Positions 8,348 through 17,696 of a stretch of 64,000 nt of DNA are shown here, piece after piece. The notes beneath the pieces are model-generated. The model was not told the origin of the DNA and did no database searches. It saw only the letters and a list, made by a program, of their open reading frames with translations. Location of the stretch: the NCBI GenBank assembly GCA_023420415.1, contig JAEZWF010000057.1:21742-85741 (forward strand), in the 5' to 3' direction. The translations under genes were made by a program, and so were the position numbers. Numbering within the stretch: the first letter of the stretch is position 1; the number at the start of each line of letters is the position of its first letter. This stretch comes from Actinomycetes bacterium (GTDB taxonomy: Bacteria; Actinomycetota; Actinomycetes; Actinomycetales; Dermatophilaceae).

Positions 8348-8644
8348 ATGTCCGCACTGTCCAGGGACGACGTCGCACACCTCGCCGGCCTCGCCCGCAT
8401 CGACCTGTCCGACGCCGAGCTCGACCGCATGGTCGGAGAGCTCGGCGTCATCCTCGAGTCCGTGGCCAAGGTGCAGGAGGTCGCAGCGGACGACATCGAG
8501 CCGATGTCCCACCCGCTGCCCATCACCAACGTGACCCGTGCCGACGAGGTGCGGCCCTCGCTGGGCGCCGAGGTCGCGCTCGCGATGGCGCCGGCGCAGG
8601 AGCAGGAGCGCTTCTCCGTGCCCCGCATCCTCGCCGAAGACTGA
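8348..8644 (+). CDS. gatC: aspartyl/glutamyl-tRNA amidotransferase subunit C
   Basis: 98 residues. The small subunit stabilises GatA and GatB in the amidotransferase that converts Glu-tRNA(Gln) to Gln-tRNA(Gln). The family pattern is clear: LSRDDVAHLAGLARIDLS at the N-terminus, then EPMSHPLP and the C-terminal PRILAED. It is the first gene of gatCAB. The ATG start has a TAGACT box at 8335 and no ribosome site. Confidence 0.95.
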   Translation: MSALSRDDVAHLAGLARIDLSDAELDRMVGELGVILESVAKVQEVAADDIEPMSHPLPITNVTRADEVRPSLGAEVALAMAPAQEQERFSVPRILAED

Positions 8645-8668
8645 GCCGGACCCGATCCAAGGACCACC

Positions 8669-10201
8669 GTGAACACTGACATCACCCGCGCCAGCGCCGC
8701 CTCGCTCGCCGACCTCCTCGCCCGTGGCGAGGTCAGCTCGGTCGAGGCCGTGCAGGCCCACCTCGACCGCATCGCCGAGGTCGACGGCGAGGTGCACGCG
8801 TTCCTCCACGTCGACGGTGAAGGGGCGCTCGCCGCCGCTGCCGACATCGACCGGCGGCGCGCCGACGGGGAGGACCTGCACGTCCTCGCCGGTGTGCCGA
8901 TCGCCGTCAAGGACGTCATGGCCACCAAGGGCCTGCCCACGACCTGCGGCTCGCGCATCCTCGAGGGCTGGATCCCGCCCTACGACGCGACGCTGGTGAC
9001 CAAGCTGCGCGACGCCGGCCTGCCGATCCTCGGCAAGACCAACATGGACGAGTTCGCCATGGGCTCCTCCACCGAGCACTCCGCCTACGGTCCCACGCAC
9101 AACCCGTGGGACCTCGACCGCATCCCCGGCGGGTCCGGCGGCGGCAGCTCCGCCGTCGTCGCGGCATACGAGGCGCCCCTGGCGATCGGCACCGACACCG
9201 GCGGCTCGATCCGCCAGCCGGCCGCGGTCACGGGCACCGTCGGCGTCAAGCCGACCTACGGCGGTGTCTCGCGCTACGGGCTCGTGGCGCTCGCCTCGAG
9301 CCTCGACCAGGCCGGACCCTGCACCCGCACCGTGCTCGACGCCGCGCTGCTGCACTCGCTCATCGGCGGTCACGACCCGATGGACTCGACCTCGATCGAC
9401 GCGCCGGTGCCACCGGTCGTCGAGGCCGCCCGGCGCGCCGACGTCAAGGGGCTCAAGGTCGGTGTCATCAAGGAGCTCGGTGGCGAGGGCTACCAGGCGG
9501 GGGTGCGGGCGCGGTTCGACGAGGCGGTGGCGCTGCTCCAGGGCGCGGGTGCCGAGGTCGTCGAGGTGTCCGCCCCGAGCTTCGACTACGCGCTCGCGGC
9601 CTACTACCTGATCCTGCCGAGCGAGGCGTCGTCGAACCTCGCGAAGTTCGACGCCATGCGGTACGGCCTGCGGGTGCTGCCCGACGGCGTGAGCGACCCG
9701 AGCGCCGAGCAGGTCATGGCCGCGACGCGCGACGCCGGTTTCGGCGACGAGGTGAAGCGGCGCATCATCCTCGGCACCTATGCGCTGTCGAGCGGCTACT
9801 ACGACGCCTACTACGGGCAGGCGCAGAAGGTCCGTCGCCTCATCGCGAACGACTTCGCCAAGGCCTTCGACCAGGTCGACGTGCTCGTCAGCCCGACGTC
9901 GCCGACGACGGCGTTCAAGCTGGGCGACAAGCTGCAGGACCCGATGTCGATGTACCTGCAGGACATCGCGACCATCCCGGCCAACCTCGCCGGTGTGCCC
10001 GGCATGTCGATCCCGAGCGGCATCGCCGATGAGGACGGGCTGCCGACCGGCATCCAGATCCTCGCGCCGGCGACGAAGGACGAGCGACTCTACGGCGTCG
10101 GTGCGGCGCTGGAGACGATGCTGCTGGACCAGTGGGGCGGGCCGCTGCTCGCCAAGGCGCCGGAGCTCGGCGCATCGGCGAACGCCGTGAAGGGAGCCTG
10201 A
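8669..10201 (+). CDS. gatA: aspartyl/glutamyl-tRNA amidotransferase subunit A
   Basis: 510 residues, GTG start. This is the amidase subunit, which releases ammonia from glutamine. The Ser-cisSer-Lys catalytic set of amidase-signature enzymes is visible: Lys in IAVKDVMATKG (about residue 77), the glycine/serine-rich PGGSGGGSSAVVAA, and GTDTGGSIRQPA with the nucleophilic Ser. It lies 24 nt after gatC and 4 nt before gatB, so it is one operon. The length and end match the family. Confidence 0.96.
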   Translation: MNTDITRASAASLADLLARGEVSSVEAVQAHLDRIAEVDGEVHAFLHVDGEGALAAAADIDRRRADGEDLHVLAGVPIAVKDVMATKGLPTTCGSRILEGWIPPYDATLVTKLRDAGLPILGKTNMDEFAMGSSTEHSAYGPTHNPWDLDRIPGGSGGGSSAVVAAYEAPLAIGTDTGGSIRQPAAVTGTVGVKPTYGGVSRYGLVALASSLDQAGPCTRTVLDAALLHSLIGGHDPMDSTSIDAPVPPVVEAARRADVKGLKVGVIKELGGEGYQAGVRARFDEAVALLQGAGAEVVEVSAPSFDYALAAYYLILPSEASSNLAKFDAMRYGLRVLPDGVSDPSAEQVMAATRDAGFGDEVKRRIILGTYALSSGYYDAYYGQAQKVRRLIANDFAKAFDQVDVLVSPTSPTTAFKLGDKLQDPMSMYLQDIATIPANLAGVPGMSIPSGIADEDGLPTGIQILAPATKDERLYGVGAALETMLLDQWGGPLLAKAPELGASANAVKGA

Positions 10202-10205
10202 GCAG

Positions 10206-11756
10206 ATGACCACCAGCGTCACCGACGAGGTCGTGGACTACGACGAGGCGATCGAGCGCTACGACCCCGTGCTGGGGCTCGAGGTGCACGTCGAGCTCGG
10301 CACGGCCTCCAAGATGTTCTGCGGCTGCGCGACCGGGTTCGGCGCCGAGCCCAACAGCCAGGTCTGCCCGGTCTGCCTCGGGCTGCCGGGCGCGCTGCCG
10401 GTCGTCAACGAGAAGGCCGTCGAGTCGGCGATCCGGATCGGTCTCGCCCTCAACTGCTCGATCGCTCCGTGGAGCCGGTTCGCCCGGAAGAACTACTTCT
10501 ACCCGGACATGCCGAAGAACTTCCAGACGAGCCAGTACGACGAGCCGATCGCTGCAGGCGGCTACCTCGACGTACAGGTGCCGGCGGAGTCCGGGGAGGG
10601 CACCGAGACCTTCCGGGTGGAGATCGAGCGCGCCCACATGGAGGAGGACACCGGCAAGTCGCTGCACGTCGGCGGTGCCACGGGTCGCATCCACGGGGCC
10701 GACCACTCCCTCGTCGACTACAACCGGGCCGGCATCCCGCTCATCGAGATCGTCACCAAGCCGGTCACCGGTGCGGGTGCGCGGGCGCCTGAGGTGGCGC
10801 GTGCGTACGTCGCCGCGCTGCGCGACCTGCTGCGCGCGCTCGACGTCTCGGACGTGAAGATGGAGCAGGGGTCGCTGCGGTGTGACGCCAACGTGTCGCT
10901 GCGTCCGCGCGTGGGCGACCCGACGAGCGCGGAGCAGGCTGAGGTGCCGCTCGGCACCCGCACCGAGACCAAGAACGTCAACTCGCTGCGTTCGGTCGAG
11001 CGGGCCGTGCGCTACGAGATCTCGCGGCACGCCGCAGTGCTCGACGCGGGACACAAGATCACCCAGGAGACGCGGCACTGGCACGAGGACACCGGGGTCA
11101 CGACCGCGGGCCGTGAGAAGTCCGACGCCGAGGACTACCGCTACTTCCCCGAGCCCGACCTGGTGCCGGTCGCGCCGAGCGCCGAGACGGTCGAGGCACT
11201 GCGGGCGACCCTGCCCGAGCCGCCGGCCGAGCGCCGGGCGCGGCTCCAGTCCGACTGGGGCTACAGCGATCTGGAGATGCGCGACGTCGTCAACGCCGGC
11301 GCGCTCGAGCTCATCGAGGAGACCGTCACGGCCGGTGCGACCCCCGCGGCTGCGCGCAAGTGGTGGCTCGGTGAGCTCGCCCGCCGCGCCAACGCCGAGG
11401 GCAAGGGCGTGGAGGACTTCGGCGTCACCCCCGCCCACGTCGCCGAGCTCGACCAGCTGGTGAAGTCGGGTCGGCTCAACGACTCGTTGGCTCGTCAGGT
11501 CCTCGACGGCGTGATCGCCGGCGAGGGCACACCGACCGAGGTTGCCGACGCGCGCGGGCTCGAGCTCGTCCAGGACGACAGTGCGCTCGAGGGCGCCGTC
11601 GACAAGGTCATCGAGGCCAATCCCGATGTGGCACAGAAGATCCGCGACGGCAAGGTCCAGGCCGCGGGTGCGCTCATCGGCCAGGTGATGAAGGAGATGA
11701 AGGGTCAGGCCGACGCCGGCAAGGCGCGCGAGCTGATCCTCGCCAAGCTGACCTGA
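10206..11756 (+). CDS. gatB: aspartyl/glutamyl-tRNA amidotransferase subunit B
   Basis: 516 residues. Binds the misacylated tRNA, activates the glutamate with ATP and receives ammonia from GatA. Family hallmarks are GLEVHVELGTASKMFCGC with zinc-type cysteines and VCPVCLGLPGALPVVN in the N-terminal catalytic part, RKNYFYPDMPKNFQTSQYD, ERAHMEEDTGKSLH, and the C-terminal YqeY-like helical tail used in tRNA recognition (about 400-516). It is the last gene of gatCAB. A 17-bp hairpin follows. gltX and both relevant tRNAs are in the same window. Confidence 0.96.
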   Translation: MTTSVTDEVVDYDEAIERYDPVLGLEVHVELGTASKMFCGCATGFGAEPNSQVCPVCLGLPGALPVVNEKAVESAIRIGLALNCSIAPWSRFARKNYFYPDMPKNFQTSQYDEPIAAGGYLDVQVPAESGEGTETFRVEIERAHMEEDTGKSLHVGGATGRIHGADHSLVDYNRAGIPLIEIVTKPVTGAGARAPEVARAYVAALRDLLRALDVSDVKMEQGSLRCDANVSLRPRVGDPTSAEQAEVPLGTRTETKNVNSLRSVERAVRYEISRHAAVLDAGHKITQETRHWHEDTGVTTAGREKSDAEDYRYFPEPDLVPVAPSAETVEALRATLPEPPAERRARLQSDWGYSDLEMRDVVNAGALELIEETVTAGATPAAARKWWLGELARRANAEGKGVEDFGVTPAHVAELDQLVKSGRLNDSLARQVLDGVIAGEGTPTEVADARGLELVQDDSALEGAVDKVIEANPDVAQKIRDGKVQAAGALIGQVMKEMKGQADAGKARELILAKLT

Positions 11757-11784
11757 CGTCTCGGGCGACGCGGTCGCCCGACGT

Positions 11785-11827
11785 GACCACGCGGCATACC
11801 GACGTCATGCCGGTATGCCGCGTGGTC
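11785..11827. terminator. 17-bp GTATGCCGCGTGG-type hairpin between convergent gatB and DUF937 gene
   Basis: Arms 11785-11801 and 11811-11827 pair perfectly and contain CCACGCGGCATACCG and its complement; the loop is 9 nt. A second shorter hairpin (TCGGGCGAC/GTCGCCCGA, 11761-11781) precedes it. The position between convergent genes suggests bidirectional termination. There is no T-run. Confidence 0.65.
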
Positions 11828-11838
11828 GGCGCGCGCTC

Positions 11839-12417
11839 CTAGCGGCGGCCGCCGCCGAGGAGACCGCCCAGGACGTCGCTGATGATGTTGCCGGAGCCGC
11901 CGCCGGTGCCCTGCCGGGCGCCCTGCGTGGCGCCGCCCAGCACCTGACCGAGGATGTCACCGAGGCCGCCCGAGCCGGCCTGACCGCCCTGCGCCGATGG
12001 GGTTGCACCGCCAGCCTTGCCGGTGACCTGCTTGACCAGCCAGGAGAGCACGATCGGCGCGAGGATCGGGATGAGCTTGGCGATGATGCCCTTGGACGCG
12101 CCACCGCCGACGCCACCGAGCTGATTGACAACCTGCTCCTCGTTGGAGCCGAAGATGTTCGACGCGATCTTGGCGCCGTCGGTCGTGTCGACCTGGGAGA
12201 GGTCGACGCCGCCGTCGATGAGTGAGGAGCTGTGCTGGCCCAGGGCCTGCTGGAGCGAGGCGCTGCCGGCCGGGTCGGCGGCGTTGGCCTCGAGCCCACC
12301 GAGCAACGCGGGCAGCGCCGTGCGCGCGGCCTGCTCGACCTCGTCCGGCGGTGCGCCGACCTCCTGGGCGAGCTGGTTGATGTCGACCTGCGACAGGATC
12401 TCGTCCACTGCTGACAT
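11839..12417 (-). CDS. DUF937 (YidB-like) protein
   Basis: 192 residues, ATG start with GAAAGGGA upstream. The N-terminal two thirds follow the DUF937 pattern: VDEILSQVDINQLAQEVGAPPDEVEQAARTALPALLGGL, then LGQHSSSLIDGG and ANIFGSNEEQVVNQLGG-like segments, then a hydrophobic KLIPILAPIVLSWLVKQ. The C-terminus is Gly/Gln-rich (about 140-192) and ends GGLLGGGRR. Function of the family is unknown. It is a single gene, convergent with gatB. Confidence 0.85.
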   Translation of the reverse strand: MSAVDEILSQVDINQLAQEVGAPPDEVEQAARTALPALLGGLEANAADPAGSASLQQALGQHSSSLIDGGVDLSQVDTTDGAKIASNIFGSNEEQVVNQLGGVGGGASKGIIAKLIPILAPIVLSWLVKQVTGKAGGATPSAQGGQAGSGGLGDILGQVLGGATQGARQGTGGGSGNIISDVLGGLLGGGRR

Positions 12418-12465
12418 GGGTCGTCCCTTTCTGGGCGCGTGGTGGTTTCCCCGGTGGCGGCCAAC

Positions 12466-13698
12466 CTAGTCGGATTCGGGGCAGGTCGGCAGGGCAAGCA
12501 CCTGGTCGGGCCCGTACCGGTGGCCGTGCCCCTCGGGGACCGCGAGCGAGCCGACGAAGTCGAACGCGGCCTGGGCGTAGCTCACACCGGGCAGCCACGG
12601 TGCAGGGGCGTCCGTCGGGCGCACGGCGAGCCACGGCGTCGCCTGGACCACGGGGTCGTCGGGGTTGCTGACCAGGGCTTCGCGACCGACCCCGGCGCGG
12701 GCGCCGCCCGGAGAGCCGACCCACAGGGCCGAGCAGACGTGGCCGGCGCGGCCGGGGCTGGCCAGGGCGGCCTGCCCGGCGACGGCGCCGAGGCTCTCGC
12801 CGTAGAGGTGCAGCTGGGGTCGCCTGCTCGCCGGCAGGGCCGACACCCGGGCCGCCACCGCGTCGAGGAGCTCGCGGGCACCGTCCTCGGCGGCTTCGCG
12901 CTGGAAGAGGTAGGCGACCCAGCTGGGCGTGGAGGCGTACTGCAGGGACACGGTGGCCACGTCGCCACCGAACCGCTCCTCCAGGCCCGCAACCGCGGCC
13001 GGGTCGACCCACCCCGAACCCGTCGGGACCGCGACCACGACGTGCTCCTTGGCCAGGCCGCCGCGGGCCACGAGCAGGTCGGCGGCGCGCGCCGCCCGAT
13101 CGCGCACCGACTCGTCAGGGCGCAGCGCGGCATACGCCCGCACGGCCCCCACCGGTGAGCTCTGTTGCAGCACCTGGGCCGAGGACGTCCCCGCCGCCTG
13201 CACGGGGATGCCTTGGGCGAGGACGGTGGCCGCGACTGTCGCCCCGAGGACGGGCCGCCAGGTCCGCCGCCAGTGCCGGGCCAGCCACCCGATGCCGCGC
13301 AGGAGCAGCCCGGTCGCGACGGCCACGGCGGCAGCCACTGCCCAGTGGGTGGCGCCCGCCGGTGGCATGCCCGCACGGGCCCGCTGCGCCGCCTCGACGC
13401 CGACAGCCCACCAGGCGAATGCGGGCAGGAGGACCGCGCTCGCGGTGAGGGTGAGCTGTCGCGCGCGCTGCCCCAGTCGCGGGGCGGGGGTCCGGAAGCG
13501 GCGGGCGAGTGCGGTGGCGGTGATGACGAACAGCCCGACGGAGGTGCCGCGCAGGACGGGCCCGTGGGGGATCAGCGACGGGAACAACCCGACGACCAGG
13601 CCCAGGAGTACAGCGGTGCTGGTGGATACCCGCGGTGCTGCGGGCACCTCGACTGCCTTGGGGCGCAGTGCAGTTCGCGAGGCGACGGCGACACTCAT
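12466..13698 (-). CDS. membrane alpha/beta-hydrolase family protein
   Basis: 410 residues. Three to four hydrophobic segments fill the N-terminal 170 residues. A hydrolase domain follows with LHLYGESLGAVAGQ as the nucleophile elbow (G-E-S-L-G, catalytic Ser). Candidate acid and base lie in the C-terminal SNPDDPVVQATPW and EGHGHRYG. The ATG overlaps the stop of the phospholipase gene as ATGA (13695-13698), so the two are translationally coupled and probably act on the same lipid or envelope substrate. That substrate is inference. The family is common in actinobacteria and uncharacterised. Confidence 0.75.
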   Translation of the reverse strand: MSVAVASRTALRPKAVEVPAAPRVSTSTAVLLGLVVGLFPSLIPHGPVLRGTSVGLFVITATALARRFRTPAPRLGQRARQLTLTASAVLLPAFAWWAVGVEAAQRARAGMPPAGATHWAVAAAVAVATGLLLRGIGWLARHWRRTWRPVLGATVAATVLAQGIPVQAAGTSSAQVLQQSSPVGAVRAYAALRPDESVRDRAARAADLLVARGGLAKEHVVVAVPTGSGWVDPAAVAGLEERFGGDVATVSLQYASTPSWVAYLFQREAAEDGARELLDAVAARVSALPASRRPQLHLYGESLGAVAGQAALASPGRAGHVCSALWVGSPGGARAGVGREALVSNPDDPVVQATPWLAVRPTDAPAPWLPGVSYAQAAFDFVGSLAVPEGHGHRYGPDQVLALPTCPESD

Positions 13699-14390
13699 GA
13701 TGCGGCCGCTGCACTCGGGACGGGCGCGCCGACCACGGCGGTGGACGCGCGGCGACGAAGGCGGGGGCGGCTGTGGGGACGCAGGCGGCTGTCGAGGTGG
13801 CCCAGGCCTACGCCGCCCAGGCCGAGCCCGGCCAGGACGACCAGGACTCCGCTTGCGGCCTGGACGATGCTGGCCGGCGTCTCGTGCCACGGGGCGGCCC
13901 AGTGCTGCCGCCAGGAGTTGAGGCGCACGGCCGTCGCGGCGGTGTCGGCAAGGGCGACGCACCCCCAGTCATCGGCGGCGCACGCAGCGTGCAGGCCCGC
14001 GTCGAACTGGTCGTCGAGGGCGCGCCGGGCGGACGTGGGCAGCGGCTGGCCGGACTTGTCGGCATACCGCAGGAGGTCGTAGCCCAGGTCGTGCCGGCGG
14101 CAGACCGGGTCGAAGCTCGTCGGCAGGGTCAGCGGGCCCGAGCACTCCCCGGTCGGGTCGACGAGCAGACCCTGCTGGACCTGCGGCGTGTAGCCCATGG
14201 AGCGTCCGAAGCCCTGAGGGATGGTCACCATGGCGACGTCGCCGGGTTGGTGCACGAGCGCGTCGACGGCAGTGGCCGAGACGTTAGGTGCGGTGGTGCT
14301 GCGGCCGAGTGCGCTCGGTGACTCGAGCATCGCCCAGAAGCAGGCGCCGATCACGAGGCAGATCGTGAGGTACGTGGTTGCGGTCTTCAT
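13695..14390 (-). CDS. secreted or membrane-anchored phospholipase A2-like protein
   Basis: 231 residues, ATG start. An N-terminal hydrophobic segment (TYLTICLVIGACFWAML) looks like a signal or anchor. The catalytic signature SFDPVCRRHDLGYDLLRY (about residues 95-112) has the CxxHDxxY pattern of prokaryotic phospholipase A2, with His-Asp as the catalytic pair. The downstream CAADDWGC may supply a second disulfide. A second hydrophobic helix (IVQAASGVLVVLAGLGLGGVG) near the C-terminus suggests a membrane-tethered enzyme with its active domain outside. It is coupled to the alpha/beta-hydrolase gene. Confidence 0.8.
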   Translation of the reverse strand: MKTATTYLTICLVIGACFWAMLESPSALGRSTTAPNVSATAVDALVHQPGDVAMVTIPQGFGRSMGYTPQVQQGLLVDPTGECSGPLTLPTSFDPVCRRHDLGYDLLRYADKSGQPLPTSARRALDDQFDAGLHAACAADDWGCVALADTAATAVRLNSWRQHWAAPWHETPASIVQAASGVLVVLAGLGLGGVGLGHLDSRLRPHSRPRLRRRASTAVVGAPVPSAAAAS

Positions 14391-14543
14391 GACGGCGAAG
14401 CTAGGAAGGTGTGACGCGACGAAACATCATGCGCGAGAGGGGAATTCGCCTAAGGCAGCAGGTGCAGACAAGTCCTGGACGGCTACGTGTGGGGTAGCCC
14501 GATGTCACTCCTGGGAGTGACGCGCGCGCCCCGCCCGGGACCG

Positions 14544-14555
14544 TAGGCTCGCTGC
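14544..14555 (+). promoter_or_regulatory. leaderless-type -10 box of the sensor kinase gene
   Basis: TAGGCT (14544-14549) stands 6 nt before the GTG at 14556, with no ribosome-binding sequence in between. The 165-bp gap to the divergent phospholipase gene holds the promoters of both; I see nothing else in it. Confidence 0.5.
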
Positions 14556-15788
14556 GTGTTCAGGAAGTCGACCCAGCCGGCCCGCCCGCGCCGTCAGCGG
14601 TGGCGGGACGTGGTCCGGGGAACCGGCCGAGCCCTGGCGCTGCCCGGACGGCTGGCCACCCGCAACGCCGATGTCACCATCGCCCTGGTCGCGGCGTTGC
14701 TGTTCGCGATCGCGTGGCCCACCCTGCCGCTGACCAACGCGGTGACGCCATCGCTGCTGCCGGTCGTGGCTTTCCTCGAGGTCGGGCCGCTGCTGGTCGC
14801 GCGGGTTCGCCCGCTGCTGGCCTGGGGGCTGGCGCTGGCCGTGGGCGCCGGCTTCTGGGCGTCACGGTCCGCACTGCCGGACTGGGCGATGCCGTGGCCG
14901 GTCGTGTACTTCCTCGTGCTGCTCGCCCTGCTCGTGGTGGTGTGCCTCCGGGCGCCGTGGCCCGAGGTGCTCATCGCCGTCGGTGGCACTGGGGCGTTCC
15001 TCGGGGTCGTCCTCGACGGCGACCTCAAGAACTGGGCGTGGGGGCAGGCGGCCCTGGCTGCGGTCGCACTGCTCGTGCGCTGGCTCATCCTGTCCAGGCG
15101 CCAGCTCGCCCGCGAGACCGAGCTGGGCGAGGCGGAGCGCGCGAGACGAGCCGTGCTGGAGGAGCGCAGCATGATCGCGCGCGAGCTGCACGACGTGGTG
15201 GCGCACCACATGTCGCTCATCGTCGTGCAGGCCCAGTCGGCGCCCTACCGCCTCAGCGATGTCGATGCCGCCACACGTGAGGAGTTCACGTCGATCGAGC
15301 GTTCGGCCCGCGCCGCGCTCACCGAGGTGCGAGGGGTCCTGGGTGTGCTGCGCTCGGACGATGGCGAACGACTCGTCGCGCCCGTCCCCGGCGGCGCCGA
15401 CGTCGCCTCCCTGCTCGCCTCCGCGCAGGCCGCAGGTATGCCGCTCACCTGGGACGCCTTGCCCGTCACCTTGGGTGAGGTGCCTGCGGCCGTCGGCCTC
15501 GCGGCATACCGGATCGTCCAGGAGTCGCTCTCGAACGCGTCGCGGCACGCCCCCGGGCAACCCTGTCACGTGCGCGTCGAGCTCGACGAGGAGTCGCTGC
15601 ACCTCTTCGTGGCCAACGTGATCGGCGCTCCCACGCCCTCGACGGAGGCCAGCGGGGGCAGCGGCCTGGTCGGGATGCGCACCCGCGCCGAGGCGGTCGG
15701 TGGTGAGCTGACCGCGGGCCGCGAGGGCGACCACTGGCAGGTGTCCGCACGACTGCCACTGGCCGGTGCGCGACCGGCCGGGGCATAG
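14556..15788 (+). CDS. NarL-type sensor histidine kinase
   Basis: 410 residues, GTG start. Four to five hydrophobic helices (about 30-175) form a membrane sensor with little extracellular sequence. The HisKA_3 dimerisation domain follows with EERSMIARELHDVVAHHMS, phospho-acceptor His about residue 212. The ATPase domain has AYRIVQESLSNASRHA (N box) and GSGLVGMRTRAEAVGG (G box). The response regulator gene starts 9 nt downstream. This architecture (membrane sensor with unknown ligand, NarL partner) is very common in actinobacteria. The signal is unknown. Confidence 0.93.
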   Translation: MFRKSTQPARPRRQRWRDVVRGTGRALALPGRLATRNADVTIALVAALLFAIAWPTLPLTNAVTPSLLPVVAFLEVGPLLVARVRPLLAWGLALAVGAGFWASRSALPDWAMPWPVVYFLVLLALLVVVCLRAPWPEVLIAVGGTGAFLGVVLDGDLKNWAWGQAALAAVALLVRWLILSRRQLARETELGEAERARRAVLEERSMIARELHDVVAHHMSLIVVQAQSAPYRLSDVDAATREEFTSIERSARAALTEVRGVLGVLRSDDGERLVAPVPGGADVASLLASAQAAGMPLTWDALPVTLGEVPAAVGLAAYRIVQESLSNASRHAPGQPCHVRVELDEESLHLFVANVIGAPTPSTEASGGSGLVGMRTRAEAVGGELTAGREGDHWQVSARLPLAGARPAGA

Positions 15789-15797
15789 GGTCGCGGC

Positions 15798-16463
15798 ATG
15801 TCGATCTCCGTGGTCATCGTCGACGACCAGGCGATGGTCCGGCAGGGGTTCGGGGCGTTGCTGGGAGCGCAGCCCGACATCAGCGTCATCGGCGAGGCCG
15901 CCGACGGCGCGCAGGGAGTGCGCGAGGTGGCGCGGCTGCAGCCCGACGTCGTCCTCATGGACGTGCGGATGCCCGAGATGGACGGCCTCCAGGCCGCCCG
16001 CGCGATCCTCGACGCGCCGAGCCCGACCCGGTCGCACGTCCTGATGCTCACGACGTTCGACATCGACGACTACGTCTACGAGGCGCTGCGAATCGGCGCC
16101 AGTGGGTTCCTGCTGAAGGACGCTCCGGCGGACGAGCTCGCCCATGCCGTGCGGGTCGTGGCGCGCGGGGACGCCCTGCTGGCGCCGGCGATCACGCGCC
16201 GCTTCATCGCACAGGTGACCTCCCGGCGGGGGGTCGTGCCGCGCCAGTCGCCGCGACTGGCCGAGCTGACACCGCGGGAGCTGGAGGTGCTCGAGCTGGT
16301 CGCCGGTGGCCTCTCCAACCTCGAGATCGCCACGCGGCTCGTGGTGTCCGAGCAGACCGTGAAGACCCACGTCAGCCGGATGCTGACCAAGCTGGGGGTG
16401 CGCGACCGGGCCCAGGCCGTCGTCTTCGCCTACGAGAACGGCGTGGTGACCCCGGGCAGCTGA
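15798..16463 (+). CDS. NarL/LuxR-family response regulator
   Basis: 221 residues. The receiver domain (1-120) has VIVDDQAMVRQGF, the phospho-acceptor Asp about residue 55 in VVLMDVRMPEMDG, Thr in MLTTFD and Lys in FLLKDAP. The C-terminal LuxR helix-turn-helix (about 150-215) has LTPRELEVLELVAGGLSNLE and VKTHVSRMLTKLGVRDR. It is the cognate partner of the kinase upstream. Targets are unknown. Confidence 0.95.
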   Translation: MSISVVIVDDQAMVRQGFGALLGAQPDISVIGEAADGAQGVREVARLQPDVVLMDVRMPEMDGLQAARAILDAPSPTRSHVLMLTTFDIDDYVYEALRIGASGFLLKDAPADELAHAVRVVARGDALLAPAITRRFIAQVTSRRGVVPRQSPRLAELTPRELEVLELVAGGLSNLEIATRLVVSEQTVKTHVSRMLTKLGVRDRAQAVVFAYENGVVTPGS

Positions 16464-16467
16464 CGCC

Positions 16468-17619
16468 TCAGCCCATGCTGCCCGGCGGGATCGCGACCAG
16501 CTTGTCGTCGCCCTCGCGCGGGTCTCCCCGGAAGGTGTTGCTCGTCAGCACCCAGAGCCGGCCATCCGGACCGAGCACGGCATCGCGCAGACGGCCGAGC
16601 TCGCCCTCGAGGAGGCGTTGCGGGTCACCAGTCCCGTTGGCGGTCAACGGAATTCGCCAGAGCGACTCACCCCGCAAGGCCGTCATCCAGACGGCGTTGT
16701 CGGCAACTGCGATGCCGCTGGGTGAGGCGTCCGACGTGGGCCACTGCGCCAGGGGGTCGGTGAAACCGGACCGGCCGGCGCGGCCCTCCACCGTAGGCCA
16801 GCCGTAGTTCCTGCCGGGCTCGATCAGGTTGAGCTCGTCCCACGTGTTCTGCCCGAACTCGCTGGCGAACATGCGGCCGTCCGGCGCCCAGGCAATGCCT
16901 TGGACGTTGCGGTGGCCCCAGGTCCACACGCGGTTGCCGAACGGGTTGCCCGGTGCCGCCGCGCCGTCCTGGGTGATGCGCAGGATCTTGCCGCCGAGGT
17001 CGTCGCGGTCCTGGGCGCGGCTGGACTCGCCGGCGTCACCGGTCGTGACGTAGAGGAACCCGTCAGACCCGAACGCGAGTCGCCCACCGTTGTGGTTGCC
17101 GGCCTTGGGTATGCCGGTGAGGATCGCCTCGGGTTCGCTCGCCCGGGTGCCGTCGAAGGTCAGCCGCACGACACGGTTGTCCTCGGCGGCGGTGTAGTAG
17201 AGGAAGACCCGGCGGTCGCTGGCGTAGTCGGGGGAGACCGCGACACCGAGCAGACCACCCTCCCCGCCCGGCTCCACGCCGGGGATGGTACCGAGCGTGA
17301 CCGGTGCGGCTCCGTCACGGACGTGCACGAGGCGGGCCTGGTCGCGCAGGGTGACGAGCGCGGAGCCGTCGGGGAGGAAGGCGACGGCCCACGGCACGTC
17401 GAGGCCGCTCGCCACGGTGGACCGGCGGGTGTCCGGTGTCGTGCTCGAGCCGCCGGAGCTCGTCGGCGACGAGCTGGTGGCGCTCGACGACGTCGACATC
17501 GACGGTGAGGTCACGCCGTTCCCGGCCCCCGACGTCTCACCACTGCATGCGGCGAGGGCGAGGGCACCGGCGGCGGCGACCACGGTGGTGACGGATCTGC
17601 GGCGTCGGCTGGGCGGCAT
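16468..17619 (-). CDS. PQQ-dependent sugar dehydrogenase-like lipoprotein
   Basis: 383 residues. The N-terminus has Arg residues, a hydrophobic core and lipobox ALAAC (Cys about residue 25), so it should be a membrane-attached lipoprotein. A Ser/Thr-rich linker is followed by a soluble glucose/sorbosone dehydrogenase beta-propeller: GLDVPWAVAFLPDGSALVT, GNHNGGRLAFGSDGFLYVTTGD, WGHRNVQGIAWAPDG and NYGWPTVEGRAG. Many actinobacterial members are annotated as PQQ-dependent sugar dehydrogenases. Whether this one binds PQQ cannot be told. It is divergent from the 2-hydroxyacid dehydrogenase gene. Confidence 0.88.
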   Translation of the reverse strand: MPPSRRRRSVTTVVAAAGALALAACSGETSGAGNGVTSPSMSTSSSATSSSPTSSGGSSTTPDTRRSTVASGLDVPWAVAFLPDGSALVTLRDQARLVHVRDGAAPVTLGTIPGVEPGGEGGLLGVAVSPDYASDRRVFLYYTAAEDNRVVRLTFDGTRASEPEAILTGIPKAGNHNGGRLAFGSDGFLYVTTGDAGESSRAQDRDDLGGKILRITQDGAAAPGNPFGNRVWTWGHRNVQGIAWAPDGRMFASEFGQNTWDELNLIEPGRNYGWPTVEGRAGRSGFTDPLAQWPTSDASPSGIAVADNAVWMTALRGESLWRIPLTANGTGDPQRLLEGELGRLRDAVLGPDGRLWVLTSNTFRGDPREGDDKLVAIPPGSMG

Positions 17620-17696
17620 ACCCCATTGTGCGTGATGGCGGCCTCGACGTGGACCGGAGCGGCGCTGGGAGCGGCCCGCGAGCTAGCGTGAAACCC

